The notes beneath the pieces are model-generated. The model saw nothing but the letters and a program-made list of their open reading frames with translations, was not told the origin of the DNA and ran no database searches. Shown in pieces: positions 45,529-55,717 of a stretch of DNA of 64,000 nt. Each line of letters begins with the position of its first letter. The stretch's first letter is position 1. The translations under genes were made by a program, and so were the position numbers. This stretch comes from Antedon mediterranea. Its lineage: Eukaryota; Echinodermata; Crinoidea; Comatulida; Antedonidae. The stretch covers positions 29,756,501 to 29,820,500 of the forward strand of contig NC_092672.1 in NCBI RefSeq assembly GCF_964355755.1. Direction: 5' to 3'.

Positions 45529-45588
45529 CTTCTGGTTGACGTTTGGAAGCAGATACTACACATTTGTCATCATCACCCTCCCTATTTC
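45529..45588 (-). CDS. NLR receptor, mini-exon 3 (60 nt)
   Basis: The minus strand shows acceptor TTTTTTAAG before GAAATAGGG and donor CCAGAAG|GTAAAA. The exon is exactly 60 nt, phase 1 on both sides. It encodes a hydrophilic linker (N-REGDDDK...SASKRQPE) homologous to mini-exon 2 in length, phase and the SxxRxPEG end. It can be included or skipped without changing frame. Confidence 0.7.
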
Positions 45589-46281
45589 CTTAAAAAATAA
45601 AATAAAACCTTTATCATAATATTTGTAAATGTTTACACAATTGACAAATAATTAATATAGATGGTTTGAAAATTGAAAAGAAGATTGAATAAATTGTTAG
45701 AGATAGAGTATACGATGTTATGATTATGTGTAGATATGTGATTTGTTCTTTTTATTCAAATGATGTTATGTATTTAATAAATTTGATATATCAATTAATT
45801 AAATTATCGTACATTGCATAGGCATATTATGCGATAAATATTATTTAATAAATTTTTTTGATATATTATTATTATTATAATATTAATAAAAAGATATTTG
45901 TTAGTATAAATTTAAAAATATAGATATAAAGAAGAAAAGCAAAGAGATTATGGAGCGGCTGTACCAGAATATACAACACTAAGTATTGTAAAGTTAATAT
46001 ATTACAAATTTAGGCGATCTTGTCAAAGGTCTAAACTTTCCATTATTTAAAAGTCGAAGATAGCCAGGTCTCGGGGCCATTCTATTGTCACCACAGATTG
46101 ATATCTTCATTAGTACTTCTATGAATGGATGATTAGGTGGGAACACGAACGCTAGTTGATCATACCCAGTACCGTTTTGATCATACGATTAATCGGGAAA
46201 CCACCTCACGACGTTGTAGTTCGTAATTCAAGTCAAGTCAAGGTTTGAAAATTAAAATTAAATAATTATAGTTTTCTATGC

Positions 46282-46370
46282 ACCACTGCGGGCTCGTTAA
46301 TTTCTAAGATGTACAATTTTGTCGAAGAACATTGTAAAATACATCTTCTTTTTTTTCTTATAAACGTTGA
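46282..46370 (-). pseudogene. decayed duplicate of the NLR exon 1 tail, in intron 2
   Basis: The plus-strand text CACTGCG...ATGTACAATTTTGTCGAAG and ...AAAATACATCTTC parallels the end of exon 1 at 46,687-46,775 (CACTGCG...ATGCACAATTTGTCGAAG, CAAATACATCTTTC). On the minus strand it still reads KKDVF..LRQ. The splice donor present at 46,673 is not conserved here, so it is probably not used. It lies between mini-exons 2 and 3, as expected if the exon tail and a mini-exon were duplicated together. Confidence 0.6.
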
Positions 46371-46434
46371 AATGGATATTTGCTAAAAAAATCAAAATGT
46401 TTTAACATTCATATAAATATCGGTTCACCTTTAC

Positions 46435-46494
46435 CTTCTGGTCGTCTGTTAGAACCTGATGCTTTACTATCGTCATATTCATCTTTCCTACGTT
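46435..46494 (-). CDS. NLR receptor, mini-exon 2 (60 nt)
   Basis: The minus strand shows acceptor TTTTTTATAG before AACGTAGG and donor CCAGAAG|GTAAAGG. The exon is 60 nt, phase 1 at both ends. It encodes the hydrophilic linker RRKDEYDDSKASGSNRRPE between the DED and NACHT parts. Confidence 0.7.
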
Positions 46495-46673
46495 CTATAA
46501 AAAATGTTTAAAAACAAATTATAATATAACACATACGAGTAAATCTGCTTTTAAAATACAACTTAAAAACAATATATCTATTTTCCAAATTAATGTAAAA
46601 AACTGTTAGTTGTGATGGTTTGAGGATTATAATTTATAAAGTAAAAACAAAATAAATATCACATGTTGTATAC

Positions 46674-47238
46674 CTTCGTGACTTCCACTGCGTTGAGGTA
46701 CATTACTATGATGCACAATTTGTCGAAGATCATCAAATACATCTTTCTTGTCTTGTTGTTTCGATAAACATTGGCCAGTTTCCAATTTGAATGTTACATC
46801 CCAAATGTTGGTGTCTTCGTACATTGCCAGATTATAATGAGAGATAACCCTCTTTAACGCATCTGGTCCAACATTTCGCAAATCTTTAAACATTTGTTTT
46901 CTTTCTGATGATATTTTTTCTTCACCGGTATTTTCAATATTATTGTCTCTAATATACTGGACTACACAATCTTCAGCTTTCTTTAATTGACATAATTTGG
47001 AAATATCTAATAATAGGTTAACATTATTAGGTGCGATAACGCCAGTGTCTTCGAGATGATTAAATAGATCATTTCCAATGGCATTTGGTTCTGTAAGGTC
47101 TCCGATAGGTATGTGGTCGAATAAGATAAACTTCAACCAACGCAACCTATTACCGCAAAAGAATGTGCTGAGATCAGACTTCAATTTAGTGAACTCTGGA
47201 TTAGTTTCAGACGCTGCCATTTAAGCACTTTCTGGTTC
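46674..47238 (-). CDS. NLR receptor, exon 1 (DED-like domain)
   Basis: On the minus strand the ATG at 47,220 begins MAASETNPEFTKLKSDLSTF, with an in-frame TAA directly before it. An acceptor (ctattttgcag, AG 47,240-47,239) 18 nt upstream suggests a non-coding first exon beyond. Residues about 12-85 resemble a death-effector domain: LRWLKFILFDHIPIGDL, then NDLFNHLEDTGVI and LLLDISKLCQL, with the RxDL motif altered. A second helical part follows (KQMFKDLRNVGPDALKRVI), then KKDVFDDLRQIV. The exon ends at CACGAAG|GTATAC (donor 46,673), phase 1. DED-type domains recruit signalling partners; DED/DEATH-NACHT-LRR is a known echinoderm NLR layout. The DED call is from pattern and could instead be another death-fold domain. 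Confidence 0.75.
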
Positions 47239-47289
47239 CTGCAAAATAGAGTGAGTTTTTTAAATAACATTACATAAGTCATTTTTATC

Positions 47290-48141
47290 TTCATTATTTA
47301 GTTTAAAATTGCCGAGTCCACCCACTTTTCAAAAGGAAAGATAAGTGTGACGTCACCAACTATAGACCAATCAGCATTTTAAGTGTTTTGTCAAAAGTTC
47401 TTGAAAGAGCAGTTTATGTTCAAATCGAAAAGTACCTTAAAGATAATAACATAATGTTCGAATTTCAGTCAGGATTTATAAAACATTTTTCTACCGACTC
47501 TTGTTTAATCCATATTAATGATTATATTAGAAATCAAATGTCAATTGGCAATTAAATTGGCGTTGTATCTTTAGATTTATTTGCAAAAAGCATTTGACAC
47601 AGTTGACCATGGTATATTGATCGAAAAACTAAAGGCAATTGGGATTGGACCAATAGATTGGTTCAAATCATATCTTAAGAATAGGCAACAATTAGTATAT
47701 ACAAATAAGGTAGAATCTAAGCCACTTGGAATTTCTCATGGTGTGCCTCAAGGAAGTATATTGGGGCCTCTATTATTTCTATGCTATGTTAACGATATGA
47801 AAATAAGTGTAAATTGTAAGTTGATTTTATACGCTGACGACAGCGTTCTTTTAGTATCTGGAAAGAACCCATGTGTAATAGCCTCAAGACTAAGTTCTTC
47901 AGAATTGTCAGCCTGTGTAATAAATGGCTAATTGACAACAAGTTATCCCTCCATATGGGAAAAACTGAGGCCATGTTATTTGGAACCAAACATAAAATGA
48001 AAATGGTCAGGGATTTTAAAGTATACTGTGATGAAATCCTTATAAAGACAGTGTCAACAATCAAATATTTAGGTGTAACACTTGATGAAAATCTCTCAGG
48101 TGAACAAATATTAATCCAAAGTATAAAATGTATAAATGGTA
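47290..48141 (+). mobile_element. CR1/L2-like LINE (A), 5' part, interrupted
   Basis: 5'-truncated within the [22 protein letters not shown] at about 47,360, then a stop near 47,553 and a frameshift, QKAFDTVDHGILIEKL, SHGVPQGSILGPLLFL and the catalytic LYADDSVLL. The RT thumb (KWLIDNKLSL, IKYLGVTLDE) follows in another frame. It is cut at 48,141 by a second LINE and resumes at 51,101. It lies just upstream of the NLR gene, in the opposite orientation. Confidence 0.85.
47581..47931 (+). pseudogene. LINE (A) reverse transcriptase core fragment
   Basis: A 116-codon frame with KAFDTVDHGIL, HGVPQGSILGPLL and ILYADDSVLLVSGKN, that is RT motifs 3-5 with the catalytic aspartates. The N-terminal RT lies in another frame upstream, and the C-terminal part continues in a third frame from about 47,871. 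Two frameshifts make it non-functional. Confidence 0.85.
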
Positions 48142-49664
48142 TAGATAACAGCATAAGTATTATTGGAAAGTTTGGAGAGGTTTCTGGATTAAAATTAAAT
48201 AAGAATAAAACAAATGCTTTTTGGCTTGGCAGTTTAAGAGACTGCAAGGACACACATGGTAACATTTCTTGGACATCCACACCAATTCGGATATTAGGTA
48301 TCTATGTTGGACATGATAAGGAATATTGTTATCAAAAGAACTGGAAAGAAAAAATAGACGCATTAGAAAATACCCTAAAAACATGGGAGAAAAGACACCT
48401 CACTTTTTTTGGAAGAATTACTATTGTAAAAACATTAGCGCTCTCAAAAATTATATACAATTCCTGCATTTTGCTAGTACCAGAAAAAATAATAAAAGAG
48501 GTGGATAAATTAATTTTTAAATTCATTTGGGAAACTAAGAAAGAGAAAATAAAAAGAAAAACCATGTGTGCCAATTACAGTCAAGGTGGTCTAAAAATGG
48601 TAGAATTCAGATCTCAGGTAATATCTTTCCAAGTTAAATGGTACAGGAGACTGTATGAAAACGATGATGCCAAATGGAAATATTTACCTACATTTTATAT
48701 AGAAAAGATAGGCCCAAAATCATTAACCTCAAATTTATCAAAAGTTCCGTGTAATATATCCGTACCACCATTTTACCTCTCAGTTATTAAGTCTATAGCA
48801 GTAGCTAATGCTTGTAATAATAGATTAAATAAGAAACCAATAAGCTATGATGACATTATTAATCAATCATTATGGGGTAATGAGTTTATATGTATTAAAA
48901 AGAAGCCGTTATATAACTGTAACTGGATTAGTTCAGGGTTTTTAAAAATATATGATGTAATAAGTAATAATGTGTTTAAGCCTGCGATAGAGATAAAAAG
49001 AAGGTTAAGATGTACACAAAATTGGATCAGTGAATATTCATGTATATTGAAAGCCATTCCAAAAGAATGGAAATGTATTTTAAAATCAACACATGACATT
49101 AATGTAAATGATATACCTATTACAAACAATAAGGTCTTAAATATGACGTCTAGACAATTATATAGATTCATAATAGATGCTCAATATATTACACCTACGG
49201 CACAGGTTAAGTGGGAATCCATATTTGGTAATATGCCATGGACAAAAATATGGGTTAAAAAAGTTTCTGGTCTTAAAGAAAAAAAACTGGCACATTTTAA
49301 TTTTAAATTGTTGCACAGAATATTGCCAACAAATGAAAGATTACATAGGTGGAGACTTGTAAATTCCCCATGTTGTGACACTTGCAATGTTATTGAGAAT
49401 GATAAACATATGTTAGTAGAGTGCATAACAGTAAAATGTTTATGGAGAGAGATAAACGAAATAATTAGAGCAGTAAGCATACATATTCCTGTTTTTTCTT
49501 TCAAAAGACTTTTATTTGAAACTGACAATAATTACGTAAATAAATTATACACTTTAGGAGCATTTTGTATTTATAAAGTAAAGATATTAAGTTTATTGGA
49601 AAAAGAAAAAAAAATCAATCTCCTACAAATGTTTAAATCTGAAAAAAAGATAAGAAATATGTAA
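47871..49664 (+). pseudogene. chimeric LINE frame: CR1/L2-type RT thumb fused to L1/Tx1-type RT end
   Basis: This 597-codon frame looks like one protein but joins two transposons. Residues 1-90 (KWLIDNKLSLHMGKTEAMLF, IKYLGVTLDENLSGE) belong to LINE A. From 48,142 the reading changes to an L1/Tx1-like C-terminus: FGEVSGLKLNKNKTNAFWLG, LTFFGRITIVKTLALSK and a CCHC motif CDTC...H....C near residue 525. The boundary coincides with a 16-bp target duplication, so the fusion is accidental. It would not be a host gene. Confidence 0.85.
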
Positions 49665-49746
49665 ATCTGCAGGTATACTGTATATGCTCAACCAGATTAA
49701 GGAAGAAAATATGTAAATGAGATACCATGAATGATGAATCTATTAT

Positions 49747-49786
<40 letters not shown>

Positions 49787-51100
49787 ACTATACTGTATGT
49801 TTTGTAAACATGTATACCTTGATGATTTGAAAACAAAAAGACAAAATGTGAAAAGCTTTTTATAGATTGATGATAAAAAAAAAATGATGAAGGATAAGAA
49901 GGTTTAGGTTTAATTGGGGAAGTGTCTTCATCAAAGCTTTCATATTATAGGTATATACCGTATGTAATTTGCACATTCTTACTGCATGTGGAATTTTGAA
50001 ATGATAAAATGGTTAAAAAGAAAAAAAAGAATGTCTAATTTTTTTAATGGATCATTAAACACAAATGTTGTTAAATGATAATGTATGTATAAAAAAATAA
50101 TAGAATAAATAATAAGTAAAAAAAAATAATTGAATGAACCCACATAGGAAAAAAAAAAAGTTAAATGAAACTTTGATGGGTTATACTGTAGATGCAAAAA
50201 AGGATAATCTGTTGGAAATAAATTTTGTAAACATTTAAAGATCAAAAAAATCAATGTTAAAGGATGAGGAAAATATAATGTTAACAGTAAAAAGTTAGTA
50301 AGTAATTAGTATAACAGAGAATATGCATTGTTTAAATGAAAATATGTTTGCATAGATAAATCCAAAGAAAAATAAAATGGGACAAACCCATGGGATGGAT
50401 TTATTAAACATAAACGTATTATAATTGTATGAAATATATATGCATGTAGATGAAAAAAACAAACAAAAACAACTATGTAAGAAAAAATAAGCTTTGTTAA
50501 TGAAAATGTGTTATAGATAATATGTATAAAAAGAGGAAACTATGTAATCAATGTGGTTAAATGATAATGTATGTATAAACAAAATAATATATGGAAATAG
50601 TTTTTTTTTTTTTTAAAGAAAATAAGTAAAAAAAAAAAAAAAGTGGAATGAATCCACATAAGAGAAGAAAGTAAAAAAGTTAAATGAAAATTTAAGAAGT
50701 TATAGATGCAAAAAAGGATCTGCTGGTTTTGTAAACATTAAAGAACAAAAATATTAATATTAATGTTAAAGGATGAGAACAATATTATGTTAACAGTAAG
50801 CATGTAGTAAGTAATGAGTATAACAGAGAATATGCATTGTTAAATGAAAATGTGGTAGATGAAAAAATCAAAAACAACTATGTAAGAAAAAAAAAAGCTT
50901 GTTAATGAAAATGTGTTACAGATAATATGTTTAATCAATGTGATAATATGTAAACAAATGAATAAATAAGTATATGTATACAGATGATTAAACAAACATT
51001 GTAAATATAATGATATGTATAGTGTATAGTGAAAAATATATGTAAAGAGAACAGTGGTTTGGAAATAAAAGTGGGATGAACCCACATAAGATAAAAAAAA
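48142..51100 (+). mobile_element. 5'-truncated L1/Tx1-like LINE (B) inserted in LINE A
   Basis: It is flanked by the direct repeat AAATGTATAAATGGTA at 48,126-48,141 and 51,101-51,116 and ends with an A-run (51,093-51,100), the marks of target-primed insertion. It contains the RT end and C-terminal CCHC region (to 49,664), then a 1.4 kb AT-rich 3' UTR. The 5' part (endonuclease, RT core) is absent. It is younger than LINE A. Confidence 0.9.
49670..51092 (+). repeat. tandemly repeated 3' UTR of LINE B
   Basis: Blocks of about 430-510 bp recur. GATAATGTATGTATAAA is near 50,082 and 50,570, GAATGAACCCACATA-type words are near 50,133, 50,647 and 51,075, and AACAGAGAATATGCATTGTT is near 50,315 and 50,825. 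A T36 tract is at about 49,748-49,783. No coding. The last block runs directly into the A-tail. Confidence 0.65.
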
Positions 51101-51953
51101 AAATGTATAAATGGTAGACTTAAATTTCTCTATAGACAAGCATCTTTTCCTAGAGAAAAACGAACGAAAAATTCTTTGCTATGCCCTCATTCAAAACCAC
51201 TTTGACTATGCGTGTTCATCGTGGTACACTGCAGCACCAAAAACACTAAAAAATAAACTGCAGATTATGAAAAACAAAATGGTGAGATTTATTCTTAATG
51301 AAGGTCCTCGATTTCATGTAGGACAAAAGAACTAGATAGCTTAGGGCTATTGTGTGTTGAGGATAGGGTGACTCAAATAAAATTAAACACTGTGCACAAA
51401 ATGCAGTATAAAAATGTAGCATCTTATCTTGGTAATAATTTTATAAAGGCTGGGAACCAACATGCACATGGTACCCGACAAAGTTATTTTAATTTGGTTC
51501 CACCAATCTCTTTTAAGGTTATAGATGGCACATTTTATGCTTCAGCAATTAAAGAATGGAACAAATTACCAAGTACGATGAAAAGTACTGAGAGTGTAAA
51601 TGTATTTAGAAATTTAGTTAAAAACAATCTCGCATCGAAACGGCATATCATCTAAACTTATTTTTAACTTTTTAAAACTTTTTTTACCTCAAGGACTCCA
51701 ATGGAAATAAACCTGAGTTATTGGTTTTCTTGGACGATCCTGATCGAAATCACTTTTTCTCACCCTTTTTATCTCTTTTAAGATTTTTTAATGGTTTTTA
51801 AATATTTTAAACTTTGTTTTTATACGGTTTTAGATGTTTTAAAATATTTTTATCATTGTTTTATATGTTGTTTTTATACTGTTTTATTCATGAACCTTTT
51901 TTACTTGTTTTTATGAGATTTTGATCAAATAAATGAATGAATGAATGAATGAA
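51101..51953 (+). mobile_element. CR1/L2-like LINE (A), 3' part
   Basis: This continues LINE A after the insertion. Skipping LINE B and one target copy, the frame reads from CINGR into LKFLYRQASF. ILCYALIQNHFDYACSSWYT and a C-terminal domain follow (51,350-51,655, SAIKEWNKLPSTMK), with a stop and frameshift near 51,335. The 3' end has AAATAAATGAATG and (AATG)n at about 51,928-51,953. Confidence 0.85.
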
Positions 51954-52759
51954 TAGTTTGAATTTAATTAAAAATAAAAACAAATTTATCAAAATTATTT
52001 GTAGCTATTTTAATTTAATATGCCAATTCAATATAGACAGGTTCCATTTCTCAAAAAACGGCCTAGAAAACGAATCAAGAAGCATTTTTGGGTAGAAGCT
52101 GGGATCCACTTGATTTAGGATATTTCGACCTCGCTGATTACGAATATGGCGGATCCCAAGCGAAATTCGGCCATCTAAGCCCTTAATTTGCATAATTAAA
52201 ATGGCGGCCATTTTTTATAATTACCCTATATCTCGAGAACCACTAGTCACAGATAATTAATTTTGGTCTCAAAATGTTTTAAATATATGTTTTTATATTC
52301 ACTTTAATGACACATTTTCTCAAAAAATGGATGCAAGTCTTATTTCTGACATTTTGACCTTTGACCTTTATTTATCGTATCTCAGTAACCAATAATCGGA
52401 GAGACACGAAATAGGGCTCAAATTGTTCAGAAACTATACATTCATATTTATTATAATGAAATGTTTTTACAAAAAATGGCCGATTCTACAACTATTGACC
52501 TTTGAACTATTAGTCAAATATAATAATATAATAATAATATAACTTTGAAAATTGTGCTCTTATGAATTTTTTTTTCTTTTTAAATTGTTTAAAACATGTG
52601 TGTTTCTATCCAGTCTTAATGGCACATTGTGTACAAGAATGGCCGATAGTATGGTTATTGACCTTTAAACTACAGCATAGGCCTACTGTATACTAAATAT
52701 AATATAATTGCATAACTATGAAATTATTTATACACAATAATAATTAGTAAAATTATAAA

Positions 52760-53135
52760 ATTCACTGCCATCAAATATGATGGAGTATGATTATAGATTT
52801 TTAAAAATGTGAACATGTCAGCTACATTAGGAAATTACCTGCCATCAATATGATGGATTATGATTATACTAGATTTAAAAAAGAATTTGAACACGTAAGC
52901 TACATTTGAAAATTACCTGCCATCAATATGATGGATTATGATTATAGATTTAAAAAAGAATTTGAACACATCAGCTACATTTGGAAATTTGGAAATTACC
53001 TGCCATCAATATGATGGATTATGATTGTATAGTACCTGCCATCAATATGATGGATTATGTTTATAGATTTAAAAAAGAATTTGAACACGTAAGCTACATT
53101 TGAAAATTACCTGCCATCAATATGATGGATTATGA
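52760..53135 (+). repeat. ~76-bp tandem repeat (CTGCCATCAATATGATGG)
   Basis: CTGCCATCAA occurs at 52,764, 52,839, 52,917, 53,000, 53,036 and 53,111 (periods about 75-83, one short unit of 36). Each unit has the palindrome CCATCAATATGATGG and an AT-rich spacer ending in AGCTACATTTG. It lies inside the foldback element. Confidence 0.7.
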
Positions 53136-53304
53136 TTGTATAGATTTAAAAGAAAATGTGAACACGTAAGCTACATTTGGAATGAACATGTTAAGGGCAT
53201 CAGTTTAAGATCATTCATGCAAAGGTTTCCGTCATCTTTAGCGTTGTTACAGCGGCATAAAACTGTACATGGTAGTTTTGACTTCTTGCGCCTACATCTA
53301 TTGG

Positions 53305-54265
53305 TTATGCATCGCGTGTCTTGCATCCACAATAAATCAAATCTAACGAAGCAGTAGGAATAGCTTCATTTTTCAGAAGCACTGGTTGAAGTTTACCATT
53401 AGATAGCTCCCAACCAAAATCTGTTGGTGATGGCAAATGCTGGATTGGCGATACAGCTTTTTTCCATACGAGTGCTTGGAAGTGTGCTCTTTTTATATGT
53501 TGGTGCACTGCCTGTTGGAGGTAATGCCTCTGTTTTTTTTTTTTTTAAAGCCTAACTTCATTGGTACTTTTAACTTGACCAACACCGTAAACGTAGCAAA
53601 TGAATCTTTCCGATTTCATAATAACTTGGTCACTGATTTCTCCCAGGTCTTTAATTAGTTCATGATTTTTTTTTAATACTTCCCATGCCGATGCCTTTGA
53701 GTGACCACTTTAGATATGAACAGGGAAGAGTTAAATTACTGTATGTATGTATTAATGTAATTTAACTCTTCCCTGGATATGAGGTAGTATCGCATCCACT
53801 AATAGTGTGGAATGGAATCAGTGCTTTTACATAACCCTCGGGCAAGGCTTGAAAAATGTCTTTTATAGATACTTTCTTTTTTTTGGATGTTCCTGTCATC
53901 ATCCATTTGGATACCATGCTTTGGTAGTGAGACACTAGAATCACTAGTACGTCTGTATCCCTAGAAGCAACTACAACTGTGTCGTATCGGACATTGGCAG
54001 CATGACAAGTCTCGTGTCCGATTCTTCATGATCTGCGACCAGAGACAACGTATTCGTGTAGACTTTTGATGATTTAACAACTGATTCTTTCATAAATCCA
54101 CCAGCTGTGACAATTTCTTTGTCTATAGGAGCTTGACGAATCAACTCCTTTGATAGAAATCGTGCCAGATCTGCTTTATTATCTTGTAATGCCAAAAAGT
54201 TTGACCAGCAATTTGGCAGCGGTATTTCACCACTTTCTATAATTCGACGAATTGGTCTCTGTGTT
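53305..54265 (-). pseudogene. broken ORF of an uncharacterised transposon-associated family
   Basis: On the minus strand, in order: RPIRRIIESGEIPLPNCWSN and LARFLSKEL (54,265-54,120); ADHEESDTRLVM; a frameshift; DTVVVASRDTDVLVILVSHY; LIPFHTISGCDTTSY. A tiny insertion follows, then GHSKASAWEVLKKNHELIKD, ERFICYVYG, and HIKRAHFQALVWKKAV, PSPTDFGWEL and LIYCGCK. I recognise this motif order from recurring uncharacterised proteins of invertebrates and fishes (AD.EE.DTR, DTDVLV, GCDTTS, HI.RAHFQ). The DTDV motif might be metal-binding (inference). At least two frameshifts and a 55-bp insertion inactivate it. Confidence 0.6.
53721..53775. mobile_element. 55-bp hAT-like miniature insertion
   Basis: A perfect 18-bp terminal inverted repeat, CAGGGAAGAGTTAAATTA and its complement, surrounds a 19-bp centre. 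Flanks are GATATGAA (53,713-53,720) and GATATGAG (53,776-53,783), an 8-bp target duplication with one mismatch. CAGGG ends and 8-bp duplications are hAT traits. It interrupts the pseudogene just after GCDTTSY. Confidence 0.75.
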
Positions 54266-54351
54266 TTGGTTCATCTTTGTCTAGTGGTGTCCTTTATCGA
54301 CAGTTTTAAGTTAGGCATGCCATGTTAAAAAAAACAAAAAATCAGAGGCAT

Positions 54352-54478
54352 TACCTCCAACAAGCGATGCAGTGCACAAGCATATAAAAAGAGCACACTT
54401 CCAAGCACTCGTATTGAAAAAAGCTGTATCGCCAATCCAGCATTTGCCATCCACCAACAGATTTTGGTTGGGAGCTAT
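54352..54478 (+). pseudogene. inverted second copy of the ORF 3' part
   Basis: The plus strand here repeats, in reverse orientation, the minus-strand coding segment at 53,405-53,530: CATATAAAAAGAGCACACTT, CCAAGCACTCGTATTG and AGCTGTATCGCCAATCCAGC. It encodes the HIKRAHFQALVLKKAVSPIQ segment. Only about 125 bp are duplicated. It probably arose by the same inversion process that made the foldback arms. Confidence 0.7.
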
Positions 54479-55717
54479 CTAATGGTAAACTTCAATCAGT
54501 GCTTTAGTCGAGTCAAACTGTTTCATTACCCCAAAAAAATTGCAAAAAAATGTTTTTTGATGAATTACAATAAAAAATGGTCTCAAAAAACATATATCAA
54601 AAGTTTACCAAAATCGGACTACCGCAAAGGTTCAAAATTTGACGTTAAAAAAGATGGCAGCCAATTTTTGAAAATCGGTAACCGCTTGAAGTAGACAGCT
54701 GTATTTGGTGTCAAATTGTTCAAAATATATATGTTTATATTTACACTTTTTGAACATTTTGTTGAAACATGACCGGAAATTCCATTTTGTGACCTTTGAC
54801 ATATATGGCATGATGTTTATATATCTACGTAACTGCAAACCATAGAGTCTTGATATTGGTGTCAAAATGTTCAGAACATACATATTTATCTTTACTCTTT
54901 TTAAACATTTTGTTGAAACATGACCAGAAATTCCATTTTGTGACCTTTGACCCATATATGGCATAAAAAAATGTTCATATCTACGTAACTAAAAATCATA
55001 GAACCTTGATATATAAATAATTTCATAGTTATGCAATATTATATTTAGTATACAGTAGGCCTATGCTGTAGTTTAAAGGTCAATAACCATACTATCGGCC
55101 ATTCTTGTACAAAATGTGCCATTAGACTGGATAGAAACACACATGTTTTAAACAATTTAAAAAGAAAAAAAAAATCATAAGAGCACAATTTTCAAAGTTA
55201 TATTATTATTATATTATTATATTTGACTAATAGTTCAAAGGTCAATAGTTGTAGAATCGGCCATTTTTTGTAAAAACATTTCATTATAATAAATATGAAT
55301 GTATAGTTTCTGAACAATTTGAGCCCTATTTCGTGTCTCTCCGATTATTGGTTACTGAGATACGATAAATAAAGGTCAAAGGTCAAAATGTCAGAAATAA
55401 GACTTGCATCCATTTTTTGAGAAAATGTGTCATTAAAGTGAATATAAAAACATATATTTAAAACATTTTGAGACCAAAATTAATTATCTGTGACTAGTGG
55501 TTCTCGAGATATAGGGTAATTATAAAAAATGGCCGCCATTTTTAATTATGCAAATTAAGGGCTTAGATGGCCGAATTTCGCTTGGGATCCGCCATATTCG
55601 TAATCAGCGAGGTCGAAATATCCTAAATCAAGTGGATCCCAGCTTCTACCCAAAAATGCTTCTTACACCATATTTCAGAGGAAATAGAACTTGTCTAATA
55701 TTCTAATATTGAATTGG

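Larger units (their letters stand above)
52023..55717. mobile_element. 3.7 kb foldback element with ~650-bp inverted arms
   Basis: The arms 52,077-52,730 and 55,014-55,664 are inverse copies that look nearly identical; a weaker match extends outward to CCAATTCAATA at 52,023 and TATTGAATTGG at 55,717. Both arms contain GGCGGCCATTTT/AAAATGGC.., CTCGAGA and TGACCTTTGACCT. Between the arms lie a ~76-bp tandem array, a broken minus-strand ORF and two 153-bp-spaced ATGACC.GAAATTCCATTTTG repeats. The ORF may be the element's own protein, or cargo. I do not recognise the superfamily. Confidence 0.7.

Noticed and set aside
47871-49664. A single 597-residue novel protein
   Set aside because: A 16-bp target duplication and a change of RT family at 48,142 show two transposons joined end to end.
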